A DNA stretch of 34,133 bases from an uncultured Oscillospiraceae bacterium (GTDB lineage Bacteria; Bacillota; Clostridia; Oscillospirales; Ruminococcaceae): NCBI GenBank assembly GCA_934527255.1, contig CAKTAM010000005.1, positions 1 through 34,133 on the forward strand. Direction: 5' to 3'. Positions 16,943 to 24,313 of the stretch are shown here, one piece after another. The notes under the pieces are model-generated. The model was not told where the DNA came from. It saw only the letters and a program-made list of their open reading frames with translations, and made no database searches. Position 1 is the first letter of the stretch. Each line of letters starts with the position of its first letter. A program made the position numbers and the translations under genes.

Positions 16943-18193
16943 TTACGGGCGGCGATAGCGGTACAGAATGGCCTGCCCCGGCGCATACCAGTGCGGCAGC
17001 TGTAGGGTATCCTGCGTGCGGATGACCTCGCCGTCATCATGCAATGCGCCGCACATGGGCCGCCAGATGTCGTTGTGCGTCAGCTGCTCGGCCTGCACGT
17101 CGGCTCCGCGCAGCGTCAGGGTGTAATTCACGTTCTCCGTACAGGAGTTGTTGACCAGCAGAATGTATTTCCATGTTGGGTCGTCCTCGTCGGAAAAATA
17201 ACTCATGATCATTTTCTGCGGGCCGCCGGTCAGCGCGACCTCCTCATCCCCACAGAACAGCTCAAAGCCGCCGTAGGCCTGGCCGATATGGTAGACCTTC
17301 TGCAGAGCCAGTCGGTTCATGACCGGCCCCAGCGTATGCCAGAAAATGTTCTGCACGTCGCTGATGTTGTAATAGCCCTGTGTTTTGCGGCCAACCTGAT
17401 TGACGGGTGCGTTGCGATGGTTGCTGTTCCAGATCTGCTGGCAGTAAATAAAGAACCACGAAATGCCCTTGGCGCCGCAGGCCAGCGCGGTGTTGAACTG
17501 CCAGCGAATATCATCCAGGCTGGGGTCACGGTACTGAAAATGCGGCACGCTGAGTAAAATGGTCCAGAAAGGAATGTTGTTGCGGCGGGCGGCATCGCCA
17601 TACAGCTTCAGATTGCGGAAATAGATGGGCAAAGCCTCCGGGTCGCTGCGCATCTGCGTGTAGCAGTCGTAAGAAAGAAAACGGATGCCGCTGTCACGGA
17701 CAAAACCGTCCAGATAGCTGGGCCAGTCGGCGGCATTGACGTGCTCCTCCATATGAGGGAACCAGGGCAGCAGGTTGGCGTACGGCTCCCATTGCGGGGC
17801 CATCTCCCGCAGCATGCGGATGGCCTTGACAAACAACTCGTAATCCGCTGCGTCAGGCTCGTCTCCCAGATGAACGCCCCAAATGGCAGGGTGCGTACCC
17901 CAGTCGTCGATGACTTCCTGCAGCTGACGACGGTAGCCCTCCTCGCCAAGGGTGCGCAGCTCGCGTGCACCGGCGCGTTTGTCGCACAGAATAATGCGCA
18001 CCCCGTGCTGCTGCGCACTGTCCAGCATGGCGGTAAAATGCGCCTTATCCGTCTCGCCGTGGTTATAGCAGTGCCCCATGGTCAGGGTCATGCCCATTTC
18101 AGCCCATTCTGCCGGCTGGTCGGCTGGTGCAAGGTTGGCATCCAGCGTGCCCCAGAACCCCAGAGGAAACCGTTCCAAACCTGGATTTTTCAT
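16943..18193 (-). CDS. putative TIM-barrel glycoside hydrolase
   Basis: This 416-aa predicted (beta/alpha)8 glycosidase has no confident family assignment. It opens with LGFWGTLDANLAP. A likely catalytic acid motif GVHLGDEPDAADYE places D111-E112 at a strand end, as in several retaining clans. Later barrel strands include IRFLSYDCYTQ, IPFWTILLS and AKGISWFFIYCQQIWN; a small beta-domain with VNYTLTLRGADV ends the protein. No signal peptide is visible, so cytoplasmic action is inferred. The ATG at 18193 has AAGGAG about 8 nt upstream, better than the ATG at 18220. It is first in the operon, transcribed from the promoter at 18277-18305. The neighbouring DUF4091 enzyme suggests sequential action on one glycan. 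Confidence 0.75.
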   Translation of the reverse strand: MKNPGLERFPLGFWGTLDANLAPADQPAEWAEMGMTLTMGHCYNHGETDKAHFTAMLDSAQQHGVRIILCDKRAGARELRTLGEEGYRRQLQEVIDDWGTHPAIWGVHLGDEPDAADYELFVKAIRMLREMAPQWEPYANLLPWFPHMEEHVNAADWPSYLDGFVRDSGIRFLSYDCYTQMRSDPEALPIYFRNLKLYGDAARRNNIPFWTILLSVPHFQYRDPSLDDIRWQFNTALACGAKGISWFFIYCQQIWNSNHRNAPVNQVGRKTQGYYNISDVQNIFWHTLGPVMNRLALQKVYHIGQAYGGFELFCGDEEVALTGGPQKMIMSYFSDEDDPTWKYILLVNNSCTENVNYTLTLRGADVQAEQLTHNDIWRPMCGALHDDGEVIRTQDTLQLPHWYAPGQAILYRYRRP

Positions 18194-18252
18194 GTGCTTT
18201 TCTCCTTTTTCATTGTGCATTGTACAAGGCTTTTGGCCTTTTTCCGGAGGGC

Positions 18253-18262
18253 CTGCATGCAG
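18253..18262. repeat. CTGCATGCAG palindrome just downstream of the glycosidase promoter
   Basis: A perfect 10-bp palindrome sits about 15-24 nt beyond the -10 element, an operator-like position. The evidence is positional only. Confidence 0.25.
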
Positions 18263-18276
18263 CAGCCCCCCTTGTC

Positions 18277-18305
18277 ACTATAACAGGAATGCCGCCGGAT
18301 TGCAA
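18277..18305 (-). promoter_or_regulatory. promoter of the glycosidase operon with LacI-like core overlapping -35
   Basis: Minus strand: TTGCAA (18305-18300), 17-nt spacer, TATAGT (18282-18277). Next to and overlapping the -35 on the + strand is GCAAACGCTTTT, whose AAxCGxTT core is the hallmark of LacI-family and cre operators, although the flanks are poor matches to cre. Sugar-responsive repression is inferred. Confidence 0.6.
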
Positions 18306-18398
18306 ACGCTTTTTTTTCTTGTGAAAAAAACGTACGTGATCGGATAAGAGTCGGTCATCCGCCGGTGCGGCGTGGGCGGTAATTTTCCGCAAAAGGCA

Positions 18399-18427
18399 TT
18401 GACTTTGCCGCAAAAATGCGTCATAAT
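18399..18427 (+). promoter_or_regulatory. promoter of the PduO-GlcG gene
   Basis: TTGACT (18399-18404), 17-nt spacer, CATAAT (18422-18427). It is divergent from the glycosidase promoter and gives a leader of about 147 nt. Confidence 0.65.
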
Positions 18428-18434
18428 AATACTG

Positions 18435-18575
18435 TATAAAAGCGCAAAGGGGCGCGTGCGCTCTTTTGTAAATGTGCGGGCCTGTTTTGTCGGCTGCAGC
18501 AGCCGTCGGTTGGGGTCGCAGCCGGGTGCACGGCGGCAGATAGCCGCTGCCGCAGTCGGCGGCAAAGAAGGAAGC
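18435..18575 (+). other. GC-rich structured 5' leader of the cobalamin adenosyltransferase gene
   Basis: Stems include AGCGCA/TGCGCT (18441-18446 with 18457-18462) followed by CTTTT, a GGCTGC/GCAGCC hairpin near 18490 and GC-rich repeats near 18530-18560. The leader is long for one gene and sits before a B12-linked enzyme. I do not see the conserved cobalamin-riboswitch B12 box (GCCACTG) or other signature segments, so I do not call a riboswitch. Confidence 0.3.
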
Positions 18576-18580
18576 TGTGT

Positions 18581-19642
18581 ATGAAAGTATATACCAGACA
18601 TGGAGATAAAGGCATGACCTCGCTGTCATCGGGCATGCAGATCTTCAAATCGGATGAGCGCGTGGGCGTGCTGGGCGATGTGGATGAATTGACCAGCCAG
18701 ATCGGCCTTGCCCGCGTGGCGGTTCGGGATGAAGCTCTGCGCGCCGGTTTGCAGCGGGTGCAGCGCAATTTGATGACGCTGATGGCGGGCGTCGCTGATT
18801 CGCGCAATGCCAGCTATGTTCTGCCGCCGGAGGAAACGGCGTTTCTGGAAAGTGAGATCGACCGCATGAGCGAGGGCCTCTCGCAGGAGTTTTCGTTTGT
18901 GCTGCCCGGCGCCAATGAGGCCAGCGCCCGGCTGGATGTTGCCCGTACAGTAGCGCGCCGGGCCGAACGCAGCCTTGTTGCCATGGATCGCAAATACAGC
19001 GCGCAGAGCGGTGCGAAGGTTTATCTCAACCGCCTGTCGGATTATTTGTATACGGCCGCGCGCTTTGCCGAAAGCGGCACGGCGGCGCAGCAGTCGGCCC
19101 CGGCGGCGACGCCCGCAGCAGCTGTGCCTGCTGCAGCACCCGCGCCTGCTGCCGCATTGGCTGCCCCAGCAGGAGGAAATGCCGCGATGAAACAGACAAA
19201 TGATGTGGTAAAAGAGGTTCTGCGCCAGCTGGGAGAGTATCGCCCGCTGGATCTGGCCCGTGCCAAACGGCTGATCGAGGCCGTGGAGGCGTACGCCGCA
19301 GGGCAGGGCAAGCAGGCGGTCATTGCCGTGTGCAATGCCGAGGGCAACCCCATTGCCGTACATGTGATGGACGGCGCTTTTCTGGTCAGCTATGAGGTGG
19401 CCGTCAAAAAGGCTTATACGGCGGTCGCCGTCAAAATGCCTACGCTGGAACTTGCCCGTCTGGCCCAGCCCGGGCAGACGTTCTACGGGCTGGCCAATCT
19501 GGAAAAGATGGTGGTCTTTGGCGGCGGTGTTCCGCTGATGGAAAACGGCCGGGTGATCGGCGGGCTTGGCATCAGCGGCGGCACGGGCGAAGAGGATCAT
19601 GCCCTGTGCGAGTATGCGCTGCAAATTTTTGAAAAGCTTTGA
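18581..19642 (+). CDS. PduO-type cob(I)alamin adenosyltransferase fused to a GlcG/HbpS-like domain
   Basis: This two-domain, 353-aa protein resembles full-length PduO. Residues 1-164 are the adenosyltransferase that transfers 5'-deoxyadenosyl from ATP to cob(I)alamin. They show ATP-loop YTRHGDKGMTSL, DVDELTSQIG, LPGANEASARLDVARTVARRAER and YLNRLSDYLYTAAR. An Ala/Pro-rich linker spans 165-202. Residues 203-353 are a GlcG/HbpS (DUF336) domain, which in PduO and HbpS relatives binds haem or cobalamin. An AGGAGG (19171-19176) followed after 10 nt by the in-frame ATG 19187 (M203) lies at the domain boundary, so the second domain might also be made alone. No B12-dependent enzyme is nearby. AAGGA precedes the main ATG. 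Confidence 0.92.
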   Translation: MKVYTRHGDKGMTSLSSGMQIFKSDERVGVLGDVDELTSQIGLARVAVRDEALRAGLQRVQRNLMTLMAGVADSRNASYVLPPEETAFLESEIDRMSEGLSQEFSFVLPGANEASARLDVARTVARRAERSLVAMDRKYSAQSGAKVYLNRLSDYLYTAARFAESGTAAQQSAPAATPAAAVPAAAPAPAAALAAPAGGNAAMKQTNDVVKEVLRQLGEYRPLDLARAKRLIEAVEAYAAGQGKQAVIAVCNAEGNPIAVHVMDGAFLVSYEVAVKKAYTAVAVKMPTLELARLAQPGQTFYGLANLEKMVVFGGGVPLMENGRVIGGLGISGGTGEEDHALCEYALQIFEKL

Positions 19643-19653
19643 AAAAGCGTTTG

Positions 19654-19697
19654 AACCGTCCGGCCTCTGCTGCACGCGGAGGCTGCGGCGGTTTTTT
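19654..19697 (+). terminator. candidate terminator after the PduO-GlcG gene
   Basis: Imperfect GC-rich hairpin (outer arms AACCG 19654-19658 and CGGTT 19689-19693, inner CCTC/GAGG) running into six T (19692-19697), starting 11 nt after the stop codon. Confidence 0.55.
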
Positions 19698-19763
19698 CAG
19701 GCCCGGGTGAGGAAAAGCCGACCGGATGACAGCCGGCGGAGGACAGAGCAGGAGGAAACGAGA

Positions 19764-20291
19764 ATGCAGGTCCTGATCGTAGTGGATATGCAGAAGGATT
19801 TTATCGACGGGGCGCTTGGCACGCCGGAGGCGGTGGCTATTGTGCCGAGGGTCGTGCAGAAGGTGCGCGATTTTTCGGGCGCGGTGTTCTTTACGCGCGA
19901 TACGCACTCTCCGGCTTACCTTGCCACGCAGGAGGGAAAGCATCTTCCGGTAGAGCACTGCATTCAGGGTACGCCCGGCTGGCAGCTGGCGCAGGAGCTG
20001 CAGCCTCTGTGCGGCGGCCAGCCCGTTGATAAGCCTACCTTTGGCAGCGTGCAGCTGGCACAGCGGCTGGAAAAGCTTCACCGGGAACAGGGAATCGACA
20101 GTATCACGCTGGTGGGCCTTTGCACGGATATCTGCGTCATTTCCAATGCGCTGCTGCTGAAGGCTTTTCTGCCGGAGGTGCCCATTCAGGTGGATGCCGC
20201 CTGCTGTGCGGGCGTTACGCCGCAAAGCCACAGCAACGCGCTGCAGGCCATGAAAATGTGTCAGATCGAAGTGCTGAACGATGAATGCTGA
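19764..20291 (+). CDS. isochorismatase-fold cysteine hydrolase, nicotinamidase-like
   Basis: This 175-aa enzyme most resembles nicotinamidases, which hydrolyse nicotinamide to nicotinate and ammonia for NAD salvage. The catalytic triad is D8 (VVDMQKDF), K90 (DKPTFGS) and C124 (CTDICV). The metal-site pattern D46-x-H48 with H65 (TRDTH ... EHCIQGTPGW) is the PncA-type signature, absent from plain isochorismatases. It is small for the family. The ATG at 19764 has AGGAGG 8 nt upstream; the longer frame from 19566 runs through the preceding gene and terminator. It ends before a tandem-hairpin element. Activity on a related amide cannot be excluded. Confidence 0.85.
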   Translation: MQVLIVVDMQKDFIDGALGTPEAVAIVPRVVQKVRDFSGAVFFTRDTHSPAYLATQEGKHLPVEHCIQGTPGWQLAQELQPLCGGQPVDKPTFGSVQLAQRLEKLHREQGIDSITLVGLCTDICVISNALLLKAFLPEVPIQVDAACCAGVTPQSHSNALQAMKMCQIEVLNDEC

Positions 20292-20307
20292 ATCCAAAGG
20301 CACGGCT

Positions 20308-20462
20308 GGGGCGGTGCGCCCAAGCGGCACGCTTCATGCGTGGGGCCATCTGTGTGCACGTCATGCGGAAGGTTGGCATCATGGTACGCTTGTCAATGCT
20401 TCCGCTAGCACTGCGTGTCATGCCCGCGGGCATGACACGTGGCTATGCCTCACGGCATAGCC
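20308..20462. repeat. tandem-hairpin intergenic element
   Basis: No gene is supported at 20292-20521. The stretch contains successive hairpins. GGGCG/CGCCC and CACGC/GCGTG stems lie near 20310-20340. A perfect 26-bp palindrome spans 20414-20439 (half CGTGTCATGCCCG). A perfect 9-bp stem spans 20441-20462 (GGCTATGCC, loop TCAC). None has a T tract. They resemble REP/BIME-type repeats or a structured RNA ending at the next terminator. Confidence 0.6.
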
Positions 20463-20521
20463 GGGCGGCGGTGGAATGAGAGGCAGGCCCCATGCGGGTA
20501 GATGCCAAAGGCAGTAAGCAG

Positions 20522-20567
20522 AAAAAGCAGCCATGCGGACGCAACACCGTCCGCATGGCTGCTTTTT
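20522..20567. terminator. perfect bidirectional terminator between the nicotinamidase-like gene and asd
   Basis: A 20-bp perfect stem (20522-20541 with 20548-20567, loop CAACAC) has A and T tracts at its ends. It lies 24 nt beyond the asd stop and serves both convergent units. Confidence 0.93.
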
Positions 20568-20590
20568 TCTTTGTTGGAAGAAGATCCCGG

Positions 20591-21613
20591 TCACTTTATC
20601 AACAATTCCGCGATCTGGATAGCGTTGGTGGCTGCTCCTTTTCGGATCTGGTCGCCGCAGCACCACAGGTTCAGCCCGTGCTCATCGGTCAGGTCGGGCC
20701 GGATGCGGCCGACAAAGACGGTATCCTGGTCGCTGGTCTCCAGCGGCATGGGGTATCGCTTTTCCTCCAGTGCATCCACCAGACGGCAGCCGGGTGCATG
20801 GGCAATGGCGGCCCGTGCCTGCTCTGTCGAAATGGGCTGCGCGGTGCGCACCAGCGCCGAGATGGAATGACTGCGCATCACTGGAACCCGCACGCAGGTG
20901 CAACTGACCTTCAGCTGCGGTAGATGCAGAATCTTCCGCCCCTCGTTCTGCATTTTCATTTCCTCGGTGGTGTAGCCAAGAGTGCTGGCGCCGCCGATCT
21001 GCGGAATGACATTGTAGGCGATAGGGTAGGGAAACACCTCGGCCGTGACGGGCGCCCCGGCGGCCAGCTGCTCGACCTGCCGCGCCAGCTCACGCGGGCC
21101 GCCCGCCCCCGCACCGGAAACGGCCTGATAGGTCGAGACGATCATACTTTGAATGGGGCTGATGGCGTTGAGTGCAGCCACTGCCGTCAGCGTGATGATG
21201 GTCGAGCAGTTGGGGTTGGCGATCAGGCCATGGTGCGCCATGGCATCGCCCGGGTTGATCTCGGGCACCACCAGCGGAACGTCCTCGTCCATACGAAACG
21301 CGCTGGAATTATCAATGAATACGGCCCCGGCTGCCCGAATGGCCGGTGCAAAACGTTTGGCAACGGCGTTCTGCGCCGCGCCCAGCACAAGATCCAGCCC
21401 TGCAAAGGCGTCGTCGGCCGCCTCGCGAACGTACAGTGTTTCACCGGCAAAGCGCAGCGGTACGCCAGCGCTGCGGCCGCTGGCCAGCAGCCGCAGCTCC
21501 GCCACCGGAAACCGGCGTTCCTCCAGCAGGGCCAGCATTTCGCGTCCGACAGCGCCGGTCGCTCCCAAAATTCCCACGCGGTAGCTTGCTTTTTTCGGCA
21601 GTGTGTGTTCCAT
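20591..21613 (-). CDS. asd: aspartate-semialdehyde dehydrogenase
   Basis: Asd (340 aa) reduces 4-phospho-L-aspartate to aspartate semialdehyde with NADPH, the branch point for lysine/diaminopimelate and for threonine/methionine. The N-terminal GILGATGAVG (14-23) binds NADP. The catalytic cysteine is C136 in ANPNCSTI and the general-base histidine is H249 in VPVMRSHS. The MEHTLPKKASYRVGILG start at 21613 has AAAGGAG about 6 nt upstream; a longer frame to 21712 reads back into the aspartokinase gene. It is last in the minus-strand hom-lysC-asd operon, 31 nt behind aspartokinase. Confidence 0.96.
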   Translation of the reverse strand: MEHTLPKKASYRVGILGATGAVGREMLALLEERRFPVAELRLLASGRSAGVPLRFAGETLYVREAADDAFAGLDLVLGAAQNAVAKRFAPAIRAAGAVFIDNSSAFRMDEDVPLVVPEINPGDAMAHHGLIANPNCSTIITLTAVAALNAISPIQSMIVSTYQAVSGAGAGGPRELARQVEQLAAGAPVTAEVFPYPIAYNVIPQIGGASTLGYTTEEMKMQNEGRKILHLPQLKVSCTCVRVPVMRSHSISALVRTAQPISTEQARAAIAHAPGCRLVDALEEKRYPMPLETSDQDTVFVGRIRPDLTDEHGLNLWCCGDQIRKGAATNAIQIAELLIK

Positions 21614-21644
21614 AAAACGCTCCTTTTCTGGTGTCGGGTCATTT

Positions 21645-22961
21645 TCAGCGTACAAAGCTGTTGTATAGCACCTGAATGGTGTGGGCAAAATCGCGGTTAT
21701 CCACACCGACAATAATATTCAGCTCATCCGGCCCTTGTGTGATCATTCGAATGTTGATGCCGTTTTCACCCAGCGCGGCAAAAATTTTGCCGGAGCTTCC
21801 CAGCCGGTAGGCCATTTTACGGCCGACGGCGGCGACAATGGCAATGTTGTCGTTCACCTTGATGTTATCGGGGGAAACGGTTTTCTGCAGCTCGCCCAAA
21901 ATGGAGTACAGACAGCCAGAGACCCGGTCGCTAGCCATCACCAGCGATACGCAGTCAATGCCGGAGGGGACATATTCAATGCTGACACCGTGGTTTTCAA
22001 AAATTTCCAGAATTTTGCGCAGCCCGCCCACGGCCGAGGAAAGTCCGGTTTTGGCGACGGTGACAATGGTAAAATTTTTGCGCCCTGCAATGCCGGTGAT
22101 AAACCGGTGCTCGCCATCCGCCTTGTCGTCAAATTCCTCCATGATAAGGGTGCCGGGGTGCTGTGGGTCATTGGTATTGCGGATGTTCAGGGGAATGTTC
22201 TTTTCCCGCACCGGGAAAATGGTGCCCTCGTGCAGCACCTGCGCGCCAATGTAGCTCAGCTCGCGCAGCTCGTTGTAGGTGATGCGTTCAATGGGCTGCG
22301 GGTTTTCGACAATGCGCGGGTCGGCCATCAGAATACCGGAAACATCCGTCCAGTTTTCGTAAACGTCGGCAGCCAGCGCCGCGGCAGCCAGCGCGCCGGT
22401 AATGTCCGAGCCTCCCCGCGTCATTACGCGGATGCCGCCGTCCGGCATAACGCCGTAAAAACCGGGAATGACAACGCGCCGCCCCTCGGCGGCATGGCGC
22501 AGTGCCTCATAGCTGGCCTCCTGGTCGATGCTGCCGTCGAATTTGAATTTCAGCCACAGCTCGGCGTCCAGAAATTCATATCCCAGATAATCGGCCATCA
22601 GAACGGCCGAAAAATATTCGCCGCGGCTGACCAGCTCATCTTGCGTGATCCCTTTTTCCATTTTATGGCGCAGGTCGGCAAGCTGACTTTCCAGATCGAC
22701 CGAAAGCCCCAACTCGTTCCGGATGGTAAGATAGCGGTCACAGATCAGCTGGTAGACCGGGTCGCACGCCACGCCGTATTTCAGGTGCGCGTGGCACAGA
22801 TACAGCAGATCGGTGATTTTGTGGTCATCCGGAAAGCGCTTTCCGGCAGCCGAAACGACAACGACCTTTCGGGCGGCGTCGCTTTCCACAATGGCTTTTA
22901 CCTTGGCAAACTGCGCGGCGTCTGCCATCGAGCTGCCGCCGAATTTGACAACCTTTAACAT
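21645..22961 (-). CDS. lysC: aspartate kinase
   Basis: This 438-aa monofunctional aspartokinase phosphorylates L-aspartate with ATP, the first committed step of the pathway. The amino-acid-kinase domain opens with VVKFGGSSM (4-12) and contains the RGGSDITG motif. Two C-terminal ACT domains (about 300-438, e.g. SLVMASDRVSG and FAALGENGINIRMITQG) are the usual site of feedback inhibition by lysine and/or threonine. The effector cannot be read directly. Placement with hom and opposite thrCB suggests threonine-pathway duty. The ATG has AAGGAG 8 nt upstream. It lies 43 nt downstream of hom. The symbol lysC is used generically. Confidence 0.95.
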   Translation of the reverse strand: MLKVVKFGGSSMADAAQFAKVKAIVESDAARKVVVVSAAGKRFPDDHKITDLLYLCHAHLKYGVACDPVYQLICDRYLTIRNELGLSVDLESQLADLRHKMEKGITQDELVSRGEYFSAVLMADYLGYEFLDAELWLKFKFDGSIDQEASYEALRHAAEGRRVVIPGFYGVMPDGGIRVMTRGGSDITGALAAAALAADVYENWTDVSGILMADPRIVENPQPIERITYNELRELSYIGAQVLHEGTIFPVREKNIPLNIRNTNDPQHPGTLIMEEFDDKADGEHRFITGIAGRKNFTIVTVAKTGLSSAVGGLRKILEIFENHGVSIEYVPSGIDCVSLVMASDRVSGCLYSILGELQKTVSPDNIKVNDNIAIVAAVGRKMAYRLGSSGKIFAALGENGINIRMITQGPDELNIIVGVDNRDFAHTIQVLYNSFVR

Positions 22962-23004
22962 ATGCGTTTCTCCTTATTTTTGATCGTCGGTATTGCACGG
23001 GCCA

Positions 23005-24150
23005 TCAAAGCAGCGCGGCAAAAAAGAGCTCCGGCATGGCGGCCGCCGCCCGGTGCAGCTGCTCCGGCGGCAGCGGAGAAGTGATAACGCCGCCCTGTGG
23101 CCAACGGCTCTCGGTGTGTGCGGTCAGCCAATCGGCTGCGGCTTTGCCGGGGCGCTCGGCCCGCACATAGTACCGGCGGCGCAGCCGGGTATTATCCACG
23201 CGGCGCGGCGTGCAGATATCCGTATAAAACCGGCGCACGCCTGCCTGAATATCCTCCAGATCCTGTACCGCAGTATAAGCCGTCGGCAGTCTGCCTGCAC
23301 CCGGCCCGAAAAAGCTTTCCTTGCCAACAGCCTGCCCCCAGAAGGAGATCAGGTTATAGTTGGCGGGCACACTGGCCTCGGCCCAATCCGGGCCAAGCAG
23401 GCATGGCTCGACCACGGCATACAGGCTGCCGTCCGGCTGCAGGGCGGCATCCGCCAGCAGCTTGCAGGTAAGGCCGTGGGCGGCAAAGGCGGCCATATCC
23501 GTTTCGCCTACCCGTCGGATGCCGCCCGCCAGTATCTCCTCCTCGGCAATGGCGCAGTCAAAGGCGATATTGGCCGAAATCGCCAGCTTTCGGCGAATAT
23601 CCAGCCCGTCAATGTCGTCGCCGGGGTCGGCTTCGGCATAGCCCAGCCGCTGGGCGCTGGCCAGCGCCTGTGCAAAGGCGATCGGTTCGCGCTGCATGGC
23701 ATCCAGAATATAATTGGTGGTGCCGTTTAAAATGCCGCCGATCCGCTGGATGCGGTCGCAGCGGCGGGCGCGCTCCAGGTTGACCAGCCACGGAATGCCC
23801 CCGCCCACCGCCGCCGTACACCGGAATGCAACGCCGCAGGCCGCGGCAAGGGCAATCAGCTCCCGATAATAGCGGCACACCAGCTGCTTGTTTGCGGTCA
23901 CAACATGCTTTCCCGCGCGCATGGCGGCGCACACCCATTCATAGGCCGGGTGCAGCCCGCCCATGACCTCTACAACGGCTTCTACAGTTGGGTCGGTCAA
24001 AATGGCGTTGGGGTCGGCTGCGCCTTTGCCCTCCGGCACATTTTTCCAGTCTCGCCGGACAATAGTCGAAACCTCAAATTGTCCTTCTTCTGAACACAAT
24101 TCATAAACACCGGAACCGACGGTCCCGTACCCGAGCAGGCCAATTTTCAT
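23005..24150 (-). CDS. hom: homoserine dehydrogenase (short form, no ACT domain)
   Basis: This 381-aa enzyme reduces aspartate semialdehyde to homoserine with NAD(P)H. The Rossmann motif is GLLGYGTVGSG (4-14). The catalytic domain has CTAAVGGGIP, GILNGTTNYIL and the DDIDGLDIRRKLAI segment bearing the active-site aspartate and lysine. Many homologues of about 430 aa carry a C-terminal ACT domain, which is absent here. Direct threonine feedback may therefore act elsewhere in the pathway. AGGAG lies 9 nt before the ATG at 24150. It is first in the hom-lysC-asd operon. Confidence 0.94.
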   Translation of the reverse strand: MKIGLLGYGTVGSGVYELCSEEGQFEVSTIVRRDWKNVPEGKGAADPNAILTDPTVEAVVEVMGGLHPAYEWVCAAMRAGKHVVTANKQLVCRYYRELIALAAACGVAFRCTAAVGGGIPWLVNLERARRCDRIQRIGGILNGTTNYILDAMQREPIAFAQALASAQRLGYAEADPGDDIDGLDIRRKLAISANIAFDCAIAEEEILAGGIRRVGETDMAAFAAHGLTCKLLADAALQPDGSLYAVVEPCLLGPDWAEASVPANYNLISFWGQAVGKESFFGPGAGRLPTAYTAVQDLEDIQAGVRRFYTDICTPRRVDNTRLRRRYYVRAERPGKAAADWLTAHTESRWPQGGVITSPLPPEQLHRAAAAMPELFFAALL

Positions 24151-24183
24151 GGTCGTTTTCTCCTGTTTGCTGTAAAAAGGCAG

Positions 24184-24225
24184 AAGTGAAATATTTTTTC
24201 AAGCTGCTTTTTGAAAAAATCACTT
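24184..24225. repeat. inverted repeat between hom and thrC
   Basis: AAGTGA..TTTTTTCAA pairs with TTGAAAAAATCACTT (15 bp in two blocks, a 4-nt bulge and an 8-nt loop). It lies in the hom leader, and its right arm touches the thrC -35. It could be an operator or a leader hairpin. The leader is too short for a T-box. Confidence 0.55.
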
Positions 24226-24252
24226 GCAATTTTGATAAAGATACTATATCAT
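24224..24252 (+). promoter_or_regulatory. thrC-thrB promoter
   Basis: TTGCAA (24224-24229), 17-nt spacer, TATCAT (24247-24252). Its -10 overlaps the -10 of the opposing hom promoter. Confidence 0.65.
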
Positions 24253-24271
24253 TAGTGACAAGAAAAAGCAA
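24243..24271 (-). promoter_or_regulatory. hom-lysC-asd promoter
   Basis: Minus strand: TTGCTT (24271-24266), 17-nt spacer, TATAGT (24248-24243). The -10 shares two base pairs with the thrC -10, so RNA polymerase can occupy only one of the two at a time. Confidence 0.65.
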
Positions 24272-24313
24272 GGATTTTCGGCGAATTTCACGAAAAACAG
24301 GAGGAAACAGCAG

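Noticed and set aside
18428..18580. Cobalamin riboswitch before the adenosyltransferase
   Set aside because: The position is suggestive, but the B12 box and other conserved segments were not found by eye.
21681..22958. 425-aa + strand open frame over aspartokinase
   Set aside because: It is the antisense shadow of lysC, with no start signal.
24151..24313. T-box or peptide attenuator controlling hom or thrC
   Set aside because: The leaders are too short, and there is no T-box sequence or regulatory-codon-rich leader peptide.
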